Translations under genes and position numbers: made by a program
In this document: in pieces, positions 20,008 to 29,240 of the stretch
Layout of the letters: every line of letters begins with the position of its first letter
How positions within the stretch are numbered: position 1 is the first letter of the stretch
DNA from: Ancylobacter crimeensis
GTDB lineage: Bacteria > Pseudomonadota > Alphaproteobacteria > Rhizobiales > Xanthobacteraceae
Direction: 5' to 3'
NCBI RefSeq assembly: GCF_023016805.1
Contig: NZ_JALKCH010000001.1
Span: forward strand, 124,001 to 188,000
Length of the DNA: 64,000 bases
Notes under the pieces: generated by a model
The model's input: only the letters and a program-made list of their open reading frames with translations
Told to the model about the DNA's origin: nothing
Databases searched by the model: none

Positions 20008-21267
20008 CTATTCTCCCGCGAGGCGCAGACCGGGCCGGTTGCGCATCTCTGTCCGCTTCAGCTTCGTCTCGGCCTCCGCGATATAGCTGCGCGTCATTGG
20101 CACCACGCCTTCCTTCCGGGCGAGTTGCACCTGAAACACCATCATGCCCTGGTGGCGGAATGCCATCTCCGAGGCGGCGAGATAGAATTCCCACAGCCGG
20201 ACGAAGCGCTCGTCATAGAGCCGCTCCGCCTCCTCGGCATGGGCCATGAACCGCTCGCGCCAGCATTTCAGCGTTTCGGCATAATGCAGGCGCAGGATCT
20301 CGATGTCGGTGACATAAAGGCCCGCCTTCTCGATGGCGGGCAGTACCTCGGACAGTGCGGGGATGTAGCCGCCGGGGAAGATGTAGCGGGCGATCCAGGG
20401 ATTGGTGATGCCCGGCCCTTCCGAGCGCCCTATGGCGTGGACGAGGGCGACGCCGTCATCGGTCAGCAATTCGGCGATGCGCTGGAAATAGGTATCGAAA
20501 TGACCGATGCCGACATGCTCGAACATGCCCACCGAGACGATGCGATCAAAGGGGCCCGGCGTTGCGCGGTAGTCCTGCAGCCGGAATTCGGCGTTCCCGG
20601 TCAATCCGGCCTCTTCCGCGCGTCCCTTGGCGACGGCGAGCTGTTCCTCGGACAGCGTCACCCCGGTGACGTTTGCACCGGCGTTCTGTGCCAGATACAG
20701 CCCGAGCCCGCCCCAGCCGCAGCCGATGTCGAGCACCCGAAGCTCCGGGCGATCCAGCAGCAGCTTGGCGGCAATATGCCGGCGCTTGGCGAGCTGGGCA
20801 TCGTCCAGCGACTGGCCGGGATGCTCGAAATAGGCGCAGGAATACTGCTTGTCGGCATCCAGGAAGAGCGCGTAGAGCCGAGCGTCCAGATCATAGTGAT
20901 GCGCAACGTTCCGGCGGGAGCGGCGGGGCGGATTGAACTGGGCGAGCCGGCGCGCCATGAAGCGCAGCCAGGACAGGCCCTTGGCGCTGACGCCTGGCGG
21001 CTTGAGGCCGACCTGCGCCATCAGCACCGCCAGAAGATCGGCGATAGAACCCTGCTCAACGACGACGCCACCATCGGTATAGGCCTCGCCGAGCTTGAGT
21101 TCTGGGTCGAGGGCAACGGCGCGTTGCCATTTCGGACAGACAAAGCGGATGGCGATCGGGGGCCCCGAGCCGTCCCCGAAGGAACACTGCTGGCCTGATG
21201 CCAGCGTCACCGTCAGATTGCCGGTCCGGACAACCCGGTTCAGCACTGCCGCAAGCAACCGTTCCAT
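20008..21267 (-). CDS. cfa: Cyclopropane-fatty-acyl-phospholipid synthase-like methyltransferase
   Basis: A 419-residue SAM-dependent methyltransferase of the CFA synthase family, which adds a methylene bridge across the double bond of membrane phospholipid acyl chains. The SAM site VLDIGCGWGGLGLYLAQ lies near residue 190; NVAHHYDLDARLYALFLD, YSCAYFE and FDRIVSVGMFEHVG are CFA-family blocks, and IFPGGYIPALSE follows. ATG 21267 has GGAGG about 7 bases upstream; the frame is open to 21294 with no reason to use it. The gene stands alone on the minus strand. Some family members in this order make other methylated lipids, so the exact product is not certain. Confidence 0.88.
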   Translation of the reverse strand: MERLLAAVLNRVVRTGNLTVTLASGQQCSFGDGSGPPIAIRFVCPKWQRAVALDPELKLGEAYTDGGVVVEQGSIADLLAVLMAQVGLKPPGVSAKGLSWLRFMARRLAQFNPPRRSRRNVAHHYDLDARLYALFLDADKQYSCAYFEHPGQSLDDAQLAKRRHIAAKLLLDRPELRVLDIGCGWGGLGLYLAQNAGANVTGVTLSEEQLAVAKGRAEEAGLTGNAEFRLQDYRATPGPFDRIVSVGMFEHVGIGHFDTYFQRIAELLTDDGVALVHAIGRSEGPGITNPWIARYIFPGGYIPALSEVLPAIEKAGLYVTDIEILRLHYAETLKCWRERFMAHAEEAERLYDERFVRLWEFYLAASEMAFRHQGMMVFQVQLARKEGVVPMTRSYIAEAETKLKRTEMRNRPGLRLAGE

Positions 21268-21404
21268 CGGCCGCCTCCACCTTCTTGGTCTCAAACGAGG
21301 CCAGGCACCTGCTCAAAGTAATGGCAAAGGGATCACTGCTTAAAGCGATTGCATCATAATATGATGCTTACCGCAACGGACGGGAAGACCCGGAAAACGC
21401 GAAA

Positions 21405-21431
21405 AAGCCCGGCCGAGGACCGGCCGGGCTT
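21405..21431 (-). terminator. Rho-independent terminator after rplI
   Basis: AAGCCCGGCC (21405-21414) pairs perfectly with GGCCGGGCTT (21422-21431) around a 7-base loop. Reading the minus strand, the hairpin ends in a run of five to six T residues, right for ending the rpsF-rpsR-DUF2232-rplI transcript 34 bp after the rplI stop. Confidence 0.9.
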
Positions 21432-21464
21432 CGCATTTTGTCGAATAACCTAAAGTAAAGGCGA

Positions 21465-22031
21465 TCAGGCCTGCTCGTCGGCCTCGACCTCGGCCTCCTC
21501 GGCCGCTTCCTCGTTGGTCTCGTCCTCGTCCTCGTCGTCGCGGATCATGGAGAGATCCTCGCCGCGGGACTGGCGGGAGGCTTCCTCGGCGCTGCGGGCG
21601 ACGTTCGCCTTCACGGTCACTTCGACTTCCGGGTGCAGGGAAACCGGCACCTCGTGCACGCCGATCGTCTTGATCGGGTGGTTGAGGACGATCTGCTGGC
21701 GGGCGACGGTGAAGCCGGCGGCGGTCAGCGCCTCGGCGAGGTCACGGGTCGACACCGAACCATAGAGGATGCCGGTCTCGCCGGCCTGGCGGACGAGCAC
21801 GACCTCGGTGCCGTTCAGGCTCTCGCCGACCTTCGCCGCCTCGTTCTTGAGCTCGAGGTTGCGGGCTTCGAGCTGGGCCTTCATGCCCTCGAAGCGCCCC
21901 TTGTTTTCCTTGGTCGCGCGCAGCGCCTTGCCGGCGGGCAGCAGGAAGTTGCGGGCAAAGCCGTCCTTCACGCGCACCACTTCGCCCATCTGGCCGAGCT
22001 TGGCGACCCGTTCAAGCAGAATGACTTCCAT
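21465..22031 (-). CDS. rplI: 50S ribosomal protein L9
   Basis: L9 binds 23S rRNA near the base of L1 and helps keep the reading frame. The first 45 residues are classic: [19 protein letters not shown] then [15 protein letters not shown]. The C-terminal globular domain ends near residue 150, and a strongly acidic tail ([21 protein letters not shown], given here in 21 or fewer as [12 protein letters not shown]...) extends it to 188 residues, about 40 more than the usual length. Such tails are seen in several Rhizobiales L9 proteins. It is the last gene of the rpsF operon. Confidence 0.96.
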   Translation of the reverse strand: MEVILLERVAKLGQMGEVVRVKDGFARNFLLPAGKALRATKENKGRFEGMKAQLEARNLELKNEAAKVGESLNGTEVVLVRQAGETGILYGSVSTRDLAEALTAAGFTVARQQIVLNHPIKTIGVHEVPVSLHPEVEVTVKANVARSAEEASRQSRGEDLSMIRDDEDEDETNEEAAEEAEVEADEQA

Positions 22032-22070
22032 GTTCGTATCTCCTGGTCTGTCGTTCGAATGGAATGAGGT

Positions 22071-23006
22071 TCAGTCGTCATTGGCCGCGGAGGGATTCGT
22101 GCCCTTGCGGCTCCTGAAGTCGAAAAAGAGATCGGCCAGCCCCAGCCCCGCCAGCAGCAGGAAGGGCCAGCCCAGCACGAAAGTGGAGATCCACAGCGTG
22201 CCGAGGATCAGCCGGCGCCCGCCCGCATCGCGGGTCAGCCCGTGCAGCACGGAGAAGCCCAGCAGCCCCAGCGCAATCACCAGCGTCGCGCTCAACAGCG
22301 TGCCGATGAGACCGAGGAAGCCGTCCAGCAGCAGCGAGAGCGCGAAGGCGACGAGCAGCAGGACCGCGGTGCCGCGCGGCAGGCGCATCGCGGAAAGATC
22401 CGGCCACGGCCGCACCAGCCGGTCCGACGCCTTGGCGATGCGGCCGGCGAGCCAGAGATTGCCGAGCTGCGTCAGCATGGTGAGCATCGCCGCGGCCGGC
22501 GGCATGATGACCACCATCAGATCGGCGAAGCGGCCCGCATCCTGCGGCACCTCGCCGGCGCGATCCTGAAGCATGGCCTCGAACAGCTCGCGCAACGCCG
22601 CGCGATAGGAGGCGATGTCGCCGGCCACCAGAGGGATGAGGGCGGCCACCGCCAGCGTGCCGAGCAGAGCCGCCGCCAGCACGAGCCGGCCGGTCGGAAA
22701 CCACTCAAGCTCGCCGCGCTCGTTGCCGCGGGCCATCAGCGTGAGATAGGCGAGAACATAGGCCGGCAGGCCGACGCCCGCCACATAGGCGACGAGCAGC
22801 TCGGTGCCGAACAGCAGGCCGGCAGCAAGCGCCGCAAAGCCCGCCGCGACAAGGGCGGCAAGCTGCGACCAGCCGATGCCGGCGATGAGGATGGGAAGGG
22901 GCGCCAGATAGAACAGCGGAACGGCCAGCGCGCTGCCGGTGGCGGTGCTTGCCACGAGCAGTGCGGACGCCGCACCGGCGCAAAGCGCGATCAGAAAGGG
23001 TCCCAT
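22071..23006 (-). CDS. DUF2232 multi-pass membrane protein
   Basis: A protein of about 311 residues with eight or so hydrophobic helices and almost no soluble domain. It belongs by context and hydrophobic pattern to the DUF2232 (YybS-like) family, found between rpsR and rplI in alphaproteobacteria. Its function is unknown. Two starts are possible, 23006 (MGPFLIALCAG) and 23024 (MRDSSSMGPF); I use 23006 because the first helix begins there and GGGAC lies about 10 bases upstream. The C-terminus is short and basic (DFRSRKGTNPSAANDD). It may be an energy-coupling-factor-like membrane component, which is speculation. Confidence 0.82.
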   Translation of the reverse strand: MGPFLIALCAGAASALLVASTATGSALAVPLFYLAPLPILIAGIGWSQLAALVAAGFAALAAGLLFGTELLVAYVAGVGLPAYVLAYLTLMARGNERGELEWFPTGRLVLAAALLGTLAVAALIPLVAGDIASYRAALRELFEAMLQDRAGEVPQDAGRFADLMVVIMPPAAAMLTMLTQLGNLWLAGRIAKASDRLVRPWPDLSAMRLPRGTAVLLLVAFALSLLLDGFLGLIGTLLSATLVIALGLLGFSVLHGLTRDAGGRRLILGTLWISTFVLGWPFLLLAGLGLADLFFDFRSRKGTNPSAANDD

Positions 23007-23141
23007 CGACGAGCTGTCCCGCATCCGAGCGGTTAGAGGCCGGTCAGGTCCTATGGACCGCCGCCCCAACAAAGACCCCGGGGACCATCCCGCGAGGCCG
23101 GTCGTAAACGTCAGCCGCCGGGCCGGAGCCCGGGGCGAGGC

Positions 23142-23167
23142 CCCATCCCCGGCGAAGCGGGGATGGG
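23142..23167. repeat. REP-like palindrome between rpsR and DUF2232
   Basis: CCCATCCCCG (23142-23151) and CGGGGATGGG (23158-23167) form a perfect 10-bp stem with a 6-base GCGAAG loop in the 233-bp gap inside the ribosomal operon. There is no T-run. It looks like a repetitive extragenic palindrome and could affect the stability of the two halves of the mRNA. Confidence 0.6.
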
Positions 23168-23239
23168 CGAAAGTTCAGCAGGGCAGGGCCCGGCGGGAGT
23201 CCTGTCGGACGCGTTGCCGAATGCCATGCACCGCAGGAC

Positions 23240-23494
23240 TCAGCGGATCACGAAGGGCAGCAGGCCGAGGAAGCGGGCGCGCTTGATCGCCTGGGCGAGC
23301 TCACGCTGCTTCTTCGCCGAGACGGCGGTGATGCGCGAAGGAACGATCTTGCCGCGCTCGGAAATGTAGCGCTGCAGCAGCCGCACGTCCTTGTAGTCGA
23401 TCTTCGGGGCGTTGGCGCCGGAGAACGGGCAGGTCTTGCGACGACGGAAGAACGGACGGCGGGCGCCGCCGGAGGAGCTGGTACCCAGAGCCAT
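23240..23494 (-). CDS. rpsR: 30S ribosomal protein S18
   Basis: S18 pairs with S6 on the platform of the small subunit. The 84-residue protein has [34 protein letters not shown] and [20 protein letters not shown], all typical. The ATG at 23494 shares its A with the rpsF stop codon (TGATG); a GTG one codon earlier is also possible. The tight coupling fits the need for equal S6 and S18. Confidence 0.97.
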   Translation of the reverse strand: MALGTSSSGGARRPFFRRRKTCPFSGANAPKIDYKDVRLLQRYISERGKIVPSRITAVSAKKQRELAQAIKRARFLGLLPFVIR

Positions 23495-23994
23495 CACTCG
23501 GCCTCCACGTTGGAGCTGGTGGTTTCTTCGCGGTCACGACGCGGGCCGCGATCGCCACGGTCGCCGCCGCGGTCGCCACGATCCCCGCCGAAGCCGCCAC
23601 GACCGCCGCCGAAGCCGCGGTCACCGCCGAAACCACGATCGCCGAAGCCGCGATCGCCGCGGTCATCGCGGTCGCGCTTCTGCAGCATCACCGACTGGCC
23701 TTCTTCCAGCGCCTCGACCCGGATGGTCATGAAGCGCAGGACGTCTTCGTCGATGCGCATCTGGCGCTCCATCTCGGCGACGGCAGCGGCCGGGGCGTCG
23801 ATGTTGAGCAGCGAAAAGTGCGCCTTGCGATTCTTGCGGATGCGATAGGTGAGGGTCTTCACGCCCCAGTACTCGGTCTTGCCAACCGTGCCACCATTCG
23901 CCTCGATCACGCCCTTGAAGCGGGCGGTCATGTCCTCGACCTGCTGCGCCGTTACGTCCTGGCGCGCGAGGAACACGTGCTCGTAGAGAGCCAT
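23494..23994 (-). CDS. rpsF: 30S ribosomal protein S6 with Arg/Gly/Asp-rich tail
   Basis: S6 is a small-subunit platform protein. Residues 1-105 are the normal fold: [40 protein letters not shown] and KKAHFSL-type sequence, with [15 protein letters not shown] leading out. Residues from about 107 to 166 are a repetitive tail of [10 protein letters not shown] and GGDRGDRG units, making 166 residues against about 100-130 in shorter homologues. The ATG at 23994 has AGGAAAGG upstream. It heads the operon rpsF-rpsR-DUF2232-rplI. Confidence 0.96.
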   Translation of the reverse strand: MALYEHVFLARQDVTAQQVEDMTARFKGVIEANGGTVGKTEYWGVKTLTYRIRKNRKAHFSLLNIDAPAAAVAEMERQMRIDEDVLRFMTIRVEALEEGQSVMLQKRDRDDRGDRGFGDRGFGGDRGFGGGRGGFGGDRGDRGGDRGDRGPRRDREETTSSNVEAE

Positions 23995-24334
23995 GTCTTC
24001 GTGCCTTTCCTGTTGAACCGCACCATTGCGGATCGTTCTCCCGGCGGCGAGCCCTTCGAGCCTTGCGGAAAGGCTCGAAAAACAGTCTCGAAGGCGGGAA
24101 CACGGGACAGCGGCGTCATCCTGCGGGATGTGCCTGCCGCGCGGACGTCCTGGTGAAAGGGCGCGCACGACCGTCCGTTCAGCCCCCGGCCGGGACCAAC
24201 GATGCGCGGGCTTATACTGGAAAGACCGGCAAATGCAAGGCGCGGCGCGGCTCATCCGGCTGCCGGCGCTTGACAGGGCGGGCCGGGGCGTGTTCCTCCC
24301 CGCACCGTTTTAACGTCGCTGGGGGCCGCCGCTC
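23995..24334. other. Divergent gap between rpsF and fabD
   Basis: These 340 bases separate two divergent operons and have no convincing gene. A candidate rpsF promoter lies at 24211-24238 on the minus strand. On the plus strand a TTGACA at 24270-24275 is a possible -35 for fabD, but I see no good -10 element 17 bases later. Confidence 0.5.
24211..24238 (-). promoter_or_regulatory. Candidate rpsF operon promoter
   Basis: On the minus strand TTGCAT (24238-24233) and TATAAG (24216-24211) are separated by 16 bases. The -10-like element matches the consensus at five of six positions; the -35 is weaker. It would start the transcript about 210 bases upstream of rpsF. Confidence 0.45.
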
Positions 24335-25297
24335 ATGAGCACCGCCTTTGTATTTCCCGGGCAGGGTAGCCAGGCCGTCGGCATGGGCAAGGCCCTCGCC
24401 GAAGCCTTTCCCGCCGCGCGTTCGGTGTTCGACGAGGTGGACGCCGCGCTCGGCGAGAAGCTCTCCGACATCATGTGGGACGGGCCGATCGAGGCCCTGA
24501 CCCTCACCGCCAACGCCCAGCCTGCGCTGATGGCAACCTCGCTTGCGGCGATCCGCGTGCTGGAGGCTGAGGCCGGGCTTGATCTGTCCCGCGACGCGGC
24601 CTTCGTGGCGGGCCATTCGCTCGGGGAATATTCCGCACTTGCCGCCGCGCGCAGCTTCGCCATCTCCGACGCCGCCGGCCTGCTGCGCCTGCGCGGCGAG
24701 GCGATGCAGAGCGCGGTGCCGGTCGGCGCCGGTGCGATGGCGGCGATTCTCGGCCTCGACTACGACAAGGTGGTCGACGTGGCGCAGGAAGCGGCCGGCG
24801 ACGAGGTCTGCGACATCGCCAATGACAACGCGCCCGGCCAGGTCGTGGTGTCCGGCGGCACGCAGGCGATCGCCCGCGCCGTCGAAATCGCCAAGCGCGA
24901 AGGGGCCTCACGCGCGATCCTGCTGCCGGTCTCCGCGCCCTTCCATTGCCGCATGATCGCCTCCGCGGCGGATGCGATGCAGGAGGCGCTGGCCGCGGTC
25001 ACCGTCTCTGCTCCGGTGGTGCCGGTCGTCGCCAATGTCACGGCGGCGCCGGTCAGCGATCCCGACGCGATTCGCGCGCTGCTGGTGAAGCAGGTGACCG
25101 GTACCGTGCGCTGGCGGGAATCGGTCGCCTTCATGGCGGGTGCGGGCGTGACCCGGCTCGTCGAGGTCGGCAGCGGCAAGGTGCTCGCCGGGCTCGTCAA
25201 GCGCATCGCGCGCGAGGTCGCCGCCTCCAACGTTTCGTCGCCGGAAGACGTCGCGGCCTACGCCGCCTCCACCTCCGCCGCGCGCGCATCGAGCTGA
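24335..25297 (+). CDS. fabD: Malonyl-CoA-ACP transacylase (FabD)
   Basis: FabD moves malonyl from CoA to acyl carrier protein, supplying the extender unit for fatty acid synthesis. The 320-residue protein opens with FVFPGQGSQAVGMG; the nucleophile is Ser 95 in GHSLGEYSAL, and the paired His is in SAPFHCRMI near residue 205. VEVGSGKVLAGLVKR is the usual C-terminal block. A GGGGG lies upstream of the ATG. It leads a seven-gene run to gmk. Confidence 0.96.
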   Translation: MSTAFVFPGQGSQAVGMGKALAEAFPAARSVFDEVDAALGEKLSDIMWDGPIEALTLTANAQPALMATSLAAIRVLEAEAGLDLSRDAAFVAGHSLGEYSALAAARSFAISDAAGLLRLRGEAMQSAVPVGAGAMAAILGLDYDKVVDVAQEAAGDEVCDIANDNAPGQVVVSGGTQAIARAVEIAKREGASRAILLPVSAPFHCRMIASAADAMQEALAAVTVSAPVVPVVANVTAAPVSDPDAIRALLVKQVTGTVRWRESVAFMAGAGVTRLVEVGSGKVLAGLVKRIAREVAASNVSSPEDVAAYAASTSAARASS

Positions 25298-25312
25298 GAA
25301 AAGGAAACACCC

Positions 25313-26050
25313 ATGTTCGACCTGAGCGGCAAGACCGCGCTCGTCACCGGCGCCACGGGCGGCCTCGGCGGCGCCATCGCCCGTGCGCTGCATGCGCAGG
25401 GCGCGACTGTCGCCCTGTCGGGCACCCGTCGCGAGGTGCTCGAGACGCTGGCCGGCGAACTCGGAGAGCGCGTCCATGTGCTACCCGCCAACCTCGCTTC
25501 GGCGGAAGAGGTGGAGCAGCTCGTTCCGCAGGCCGAGGAGGCGTTCGGCGCCCTCGACATCCTCGTGAACAATGCCGGCATCACCCGCGACAACCTGTTC
25601 ATCCGCCTGCGCGACGAGGACTGGGACACGGTGATCGCGGTGAACCTGACCTCGGCCTTCCGGCTGAGCCGCGCCGCCGCCAAGTCCATGATGCGCCGCC
25701 GCACCGGGCGTATCATCGGCATCACCTCCGTGGTGGGCGTCACCGGCAATGCCGGGCAGGGCAACTATGCCGCCGCCAAGGCCGGCATGATCGGCATGTC
25801 CAAGTCGCTGGCGAAGGAGGTCGCTGCCCGCGGCGTGACCGTGAACTGCATCGCGCCCGGTTTCATCGCGACCCCGATGACCGACGTGCTGAACGACAAG
25901 CAGAAGGACGCCATCCTCGGCGCCGTGCCCGCCAATCGGCTCGGCACGCCGGAGGATATTGCGGCCGCTGCCGTCTATCTCGCCTCGAACGAGGCCGCCT
26001 ATGTCACGGGCCAGACGCTGCACGTGAATGGCGGGATGGCGATGATCTGA
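25313..26050 (+). CDS. fabG: 3-oxoacyl-ACP reductase (FabG)
   Basis: FabG is the NADPH-dependent ketoreductase of each fatty acid elongation cycle. The 245-residue SDR has TGATGGLGGAI at residue 12, NNAGITRDNLF near 85, the catalytic Ser in ITSVVGVTGNAGQ, and YAAAKAGMIG near 150. IAPGFIATPMTD and the ending HVNGGMAMI are typical of FabG. The gene lies 15 bp after fabD. Confidence 0.97.
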   Translation: MFDLSGKTALVTGATGGLGGAIARALHAQGATVALSGTRREVLETLAGELGERVHVLPANLASAEEVEQLVPQAEEAFGALDILVNNAGITRDNLFIRLRDEDWDTVIAVNLTSAFRLSRAAAKSMMRRRTGRIIGITSVVGVTGNAGQGNYAAAKAGMIGMSKSLAKEVAARGVTVNCIAPGFIATPMTDVLNDKQKDAILGAVPANRLGTPEDIAAAAVYLASNEAAYVTGQTLHVNGGMAMI

Positions 26051-26057
26051 GCAAAGT

Positions 26058-26099
26058 CCAGCATTTCCGGCGCTTTCGAGCGTTTTCCGGGAGTGCTGG
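26058..26099. terminator. Hairpin after fabG
   Basis: CCAGCA (26058-26063) pairs with TGCTGG (26094-26099), with an inner GCT-TTCG-AGC stem-loop. There is no T-run. It sits just after the fabG stop and may reduce read-through into acpP, allowing the separate high expression that ACP needs. Confidence 0.4.
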
Positions 26100-26151
26100 C
26101 CTTGCTGGATGAAGTGTGCTAACGACCGCCTCGGCTGACGGGAGGGGCACC

Positions 26152-26180
26152 TTGACGGGTGTTCCGCACGACCGAAAAAT
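26152..26180 (+). promoter_or_regulatory. Candidate acpP promoter
   Basis: TTGACG at 26152-26157 and AAAAAT at 26175-26180 are spaced by 17 bases in the 237-bp gap between fabG and acpP. An imperfect palindrome at 26211-26230 (ACCGAACCGTTCGGAACGGT, 7 of 10 pairs) lies downstream and could be an operator. Both are judged by eye. Confidence 0.4.
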
Positions 26181-26287
26181 CCTGTAATCGGGGCAGGAAA
26201 CGGGCCGCCCACCGAACCGTTCGGAACGGTGTGGCATTCTTAGAAATCAACTGAAGCAAACCTCCGGATACGGACGAGGGTGGACCG

Positions 26288-26524
26288 ATGAGCGACATTG
26301 CCGAGCGCGTGAAGAAGATTGTGGCCGAGCACCTGGGCGTCGAGCCCGAGAAGGTCACCGAGAATGCCAGCTTCATCGACGATCTCGGCGCGGACAGCCT
26401 CGACACCGTCGAGCTGGTCATGGCTTTCGAGGAAGCCTTCAACTGCGAGATCCCCGACGACGCCGCCGAGACCATCCTGACGGTCGGCGACGCCATCAAG
26501 TTCCTTGAGAAGAACGCGGCCTGA
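26288..26524 (+). CDS. acpP: Acyl carrier protein
   Basis: ACP carries growing acyl chains on phosphopantetheine. The 78-residue acidic protein has the attachment Ser 37 in [18 protein letters not shown]. The start [17 protein letters not shown] and the end [10 protein letters not shown] are typical. It lies between fabG and fabF, with its own likely promoter upstream. Confidence 0.98.
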   Translation: MSDIAERVKKIVAEHLGVEPEKVTENASFIDDLGADSLDTVELVMAFEEAFNCEIPDDAAETILTVGDAIKFLEKNAA

Positions 26525-26610
26525 GCCGCCTGATCGCGCCGCGGCCGGCTGTGGGCAATCCCATGCGTGGTCGCGGCCGTTCCTGCTGAAGTGAAATCCG
26601 GAGAGTGCGG

Positions 26611-27873
26611 ATGAGGCGCGTCGTCGTCACCGGCCTCGGCATGGTGTCGCCGCTTGCTTGCGGCGTCGAAATGACCTGGCAGCGGCTCCTTGCGGGCCAG
26701 AGCGGCGCGCGCCGCATCGAGCATTTCGAGGTCTCCGACCTCGCGGCCAAGATCGCCTGCATGATTCCGCGCGGTGACGGTTCGGACGGGACCTATAATC
26801 CCGACCAATGGATGGAGCCCAAGGAGCAGCGCAAGGTCGACGAGTTCATCGTCTATTCCATGGCCGCTGCCCAGCAGGCGCTCGACGATGCGGACTGGCA
26901 CCCCTCGACCTATGAGGACCAGATCGCCTCCGGCGTGCTGATCGGCTCCGGCATCGGCGGCCTCACCGGCATTTCCGAGGCGACCCTGCTGCTGCAGGAG
27001 CGCGGTCCCCGCCGCATCTCGCCCTTCTTCATTCCCGGCCGCCTGATCAATCTGGCGGGCGGTTACGTCTCCATCGCCCACGGCCTCAAGGGGCCGAACC
27101 ATGCGGTGGTGACGGCCTGTTCCACCGGCGCCCATGCCATCGGCGACGCGGCGCGCCTGGTCGCTTTCGGCGATGCGGACGTGATGGTCGCCGGCGGCGC
27201 CGAATCGCCGATCAACCGGCTCGCCATTGCCGGTTTCGCCGCCTGCCGCGCGCTCTCCACGAGCTACAACGACACGCCCGAGAAGGCCTCGCGCCCTTAT
27301 GACAAGGACCGTGACGGCTTCGTCATGGGCGAGGGTGCCGGCGTGGTGGTGGTCGAGGAACTGGAGCACGCATTGGCGCGCGGCGCAAAGATCTATGGTG
27401 AGATCATCGGCTACGGCATGTCGGGCGATGCCTATCACATCACCGCTCCTTCGGAGGATGGCGACGGCGCGTTCCGCTGCATGAGCGCGGCGCTGAAGCG
27501 CGCCGGCCTGACCCCGGCGGATATCGACTACATCAACGCCCATGGCACTTCGACCATGGCCGACGAGATCGAGCTCGGCGCGGTGCAGCGGCTGGTCGGC
27601 AATGCGGCGGCGACGGTGTCGATGTCCTCGACCAAGTCGTCCATCGGCCATCTGCTCGGTGCGGCCGGCGCGGTCGAGGCGATCTTCTCGCTGCTCGCGA
27701 TTCGCGACCAGATCGCGCCGGCGACCATCAATCTCGACAATCCGGCGATGGAAACGCCGATCGACCTGGTGCCGCACACGCCGCGCGAGCGCAAGATCGA
27801 CGTGGCGCTGTCGAACTCCTTCGGCTTCGGCGGCACCAACGCCTCGCTGGTCTTCCGCCGCTACACGAACTGA
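26611..27873 (+). CDS. fabF: 3-oxoacyl-ACP synthase II (FabF)
   Basis: FabF condenses malonyl-ACP with acyl-ACP in elongation. In the 420-residue protein the nucleophile is Cys 170 (VVTACSTGAHAIGDAA), and the two catalytic histidines are in INAHGTST and SSIGHLLGAAGAVE. SFGFGGTNASLVF closes the fold. I chose ATG 26611, which has GGAGAG five bases upstream; a GTG at 26605 is also in frame. The slightly extended region after residue 48 (CMIPRGDGSDGTYNPDQW) is normal for this group. Confidence 0.96.
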   Translation: MRRVVVTGLGMVSPLACGVEMTWQRLLAGQSGARRIEHFEVSDLAAKIACMIPRGDGSDGTYNPDQWMEPKEQRKVDEFIVYSMAAAQQALDDADWHPSTYEDQIASGVLIGSGIGGLTGISEATLLLQERGPRRISPFFIPGRLINLAGGYVSIAHGLKGPNHAVVTACSTGAHAIGDAARLVAFGDADVMVAGGAESPINRLAIAGFAACRALSTSYNDTPEKASRPYDKDRDGFVMGEGAGVVVVEELEHALARGAKIYGEIIGYGMSGDAYHITAPSEDGDGAFRCMSAALKRAGLTPADIDYINAHGTSTMADEIELGAVQRLVGNAAATVSMSSTKSSIGHLLGAAGAVEAIFSLLAIRDQIAPATINLDNPAMETPIDLVPHTPRERKIDVALSNSFGFGGTNASLVFRRYTN

Positions 27874-28027
27874 CCTCGCCGGTATCTTCGGGCCGCCCCG
27901 GCGGGGAGGGCTGCCGCTGCCGAATGCCGGTAGGGGAGCTTTCCCGCTTTCGCCATATTCCCGGTTAGCATCGCGCCGGGTTAGTCTGCTGCTGCCGCCT
28001 TGCCGGCACCCGCACCGCGAGGGCCGT

Positions 28028-29140
28028 ATGGAAGACGATGTCGCGACCAAGCAGACCCGCCCGTCCCGCCGGGCGCACCATCCGCTGATCATCGTCGGCA
28101 ACGCGATCTTCACGCTGCTGCTGGTGGCGATCGTGGTGGGAGGCGGTGCGTTCTGGGTGGTGAAATCCAGCTTCGATTCGCCGGGCCCGCTTCCGGCCGA
28201 CACCAACGTCGTCATTCCGAACCAGAGCGGCGTCATGGATATCGCCGAGCTGCTTGAGCAGAAGGGCGTCATCTCTGACCGCTACATCTTCGTCGCGGGC
28301 GCCTTCGGTGAGCGGGCGACCGGCAAGCTCAAGGCTGGCGAATATGCCTTCGCCAAGGCCGCGACGCCGCAGCAGGTGCTGGACACCATCGTGTCGGGGA
28401 AGGTGGTGGAATATGATGTCACTATTCCCGAGGGCCTGACCTCCGACCAGATCGTCGAGCGACTGAACGAATCGCCCGTGCTCACCGGCACGGTGCGCCA
28501 GCCGCCGCGCGAGGGTTCGCTTCTGCCGGAGACCTACAAGGTCACCCGTGGCACCACCCGTGAGGAATTGCTCAAGCGCATGGCGCGCGAGCAGCAGCGC
28601 GCGCTCAAGGAAATCTGGGATGCCCGCTCGCCCAATCTGCCGCTGAAGAGCCCGGACGAACTCGTCGTCCTCGCCTCCATCGTCGAGAAGGAAACCGGCA
28701 TCGCTTCCGAGCGCCCGCAGGTCGCGGCAGTTTTCGTGAACCGGCTCACCAAGAAGATGCGGCTGCAATCCGATCCGACGATCATCTACGGCATCGTGCG
28801 AGGCAAGGGTAAGCTCGACCGGCCCATCACCAAGGCCGACATCCTGGCGCCGACGCCCTTCAACACTTATGCGATCGACGGATTGCCGCCCGGTCCGATC
28901 GGCAATCCCGGCAAGGCCTCGCTTGAGGCGGTCGCCAATCCGGCGCCGATCAAGGCGGTTTATTTCGTCGCCGATGGCAGCGGCGGCCACGTCTTTGCCG
29001 AATCGTTGAATGAGCACAACAAGAACGTCGCGAAATGGCGACAGCTCGAGCAGAAGCAGAAACAAGATTCCGCCACGACGCCCGCCGGTGCCGCGGGCAC
29101 CACCGGAGCTACCCCTTCCACGGTCTCGCCCAGCCAGTGA
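28028..29140 (+). CDS. mltG: Endolytic murein transglycosylase (MltG)
   Basis: MltG cuts nascent glycan strands inside the periplasm and is thought to set their length. The 370-residue protein has a short cytoplasmic start, one transmembrane helix (about 20-45), a LysM-like region and the YceG domain. The catalytic Glu is in VLASIVEKETGIASERP near residue 220. LQSDPTIIYG and NTYAIDGLPPGPIGNPG are family blocks, and the tail is Thr/Ala/Pro-rich. It lies 154 bp after fabF. Confidence 0.95.
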   Translation: MEDDVATKQTRPSRRAHHPLIIVGNAIFTLLLVAIVVGGGAFWVVKSSFDSPGPLPADTNVVIPNQSGVMDIAELLEQKGVISDRYIFVAGAFGERATGKLKAGEYAFAKAATPQQVLDTIVSGKVVEYDVTIPEGLTSDQIVERLNESPVLTGTVRQPPREGSLLPETYKVTRGTTREELLKRMAREQQRALKEIWDARSPNLPLKSPDELVVLASIVEKETGIASERPQVAAVFVNRLTKKMRLQSDPTIIYGIVRGKGKLDRPITKADILAPTPFNTYAIDGLPPGPIGNPGKASLEAVANPAPIKAVYFVADGSGGHVFAESLNEHNKNVAKWRQLEQKQKQDSATTPAGAAGTTGATPSTVSPSQ

Positions 29141-29240
29141 CGGGGCCTGCCGGTATCGGCCTGCTTGAGGCGCGCCGCCTGCGCCGCTATGGTCCGCCGC
29201 CGCTGAACGGCATGTGCTGAACAGCTTTGGGGGATCTGCG

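Noticed and set aside
27874-28027. N-terminal extension of MltG (frame open from 27542)
   Set aside because: The upstream part is inside fabF in another frame; the ATG at 28028 followed by a cytoplasmic stub and membrane helix fits the family.
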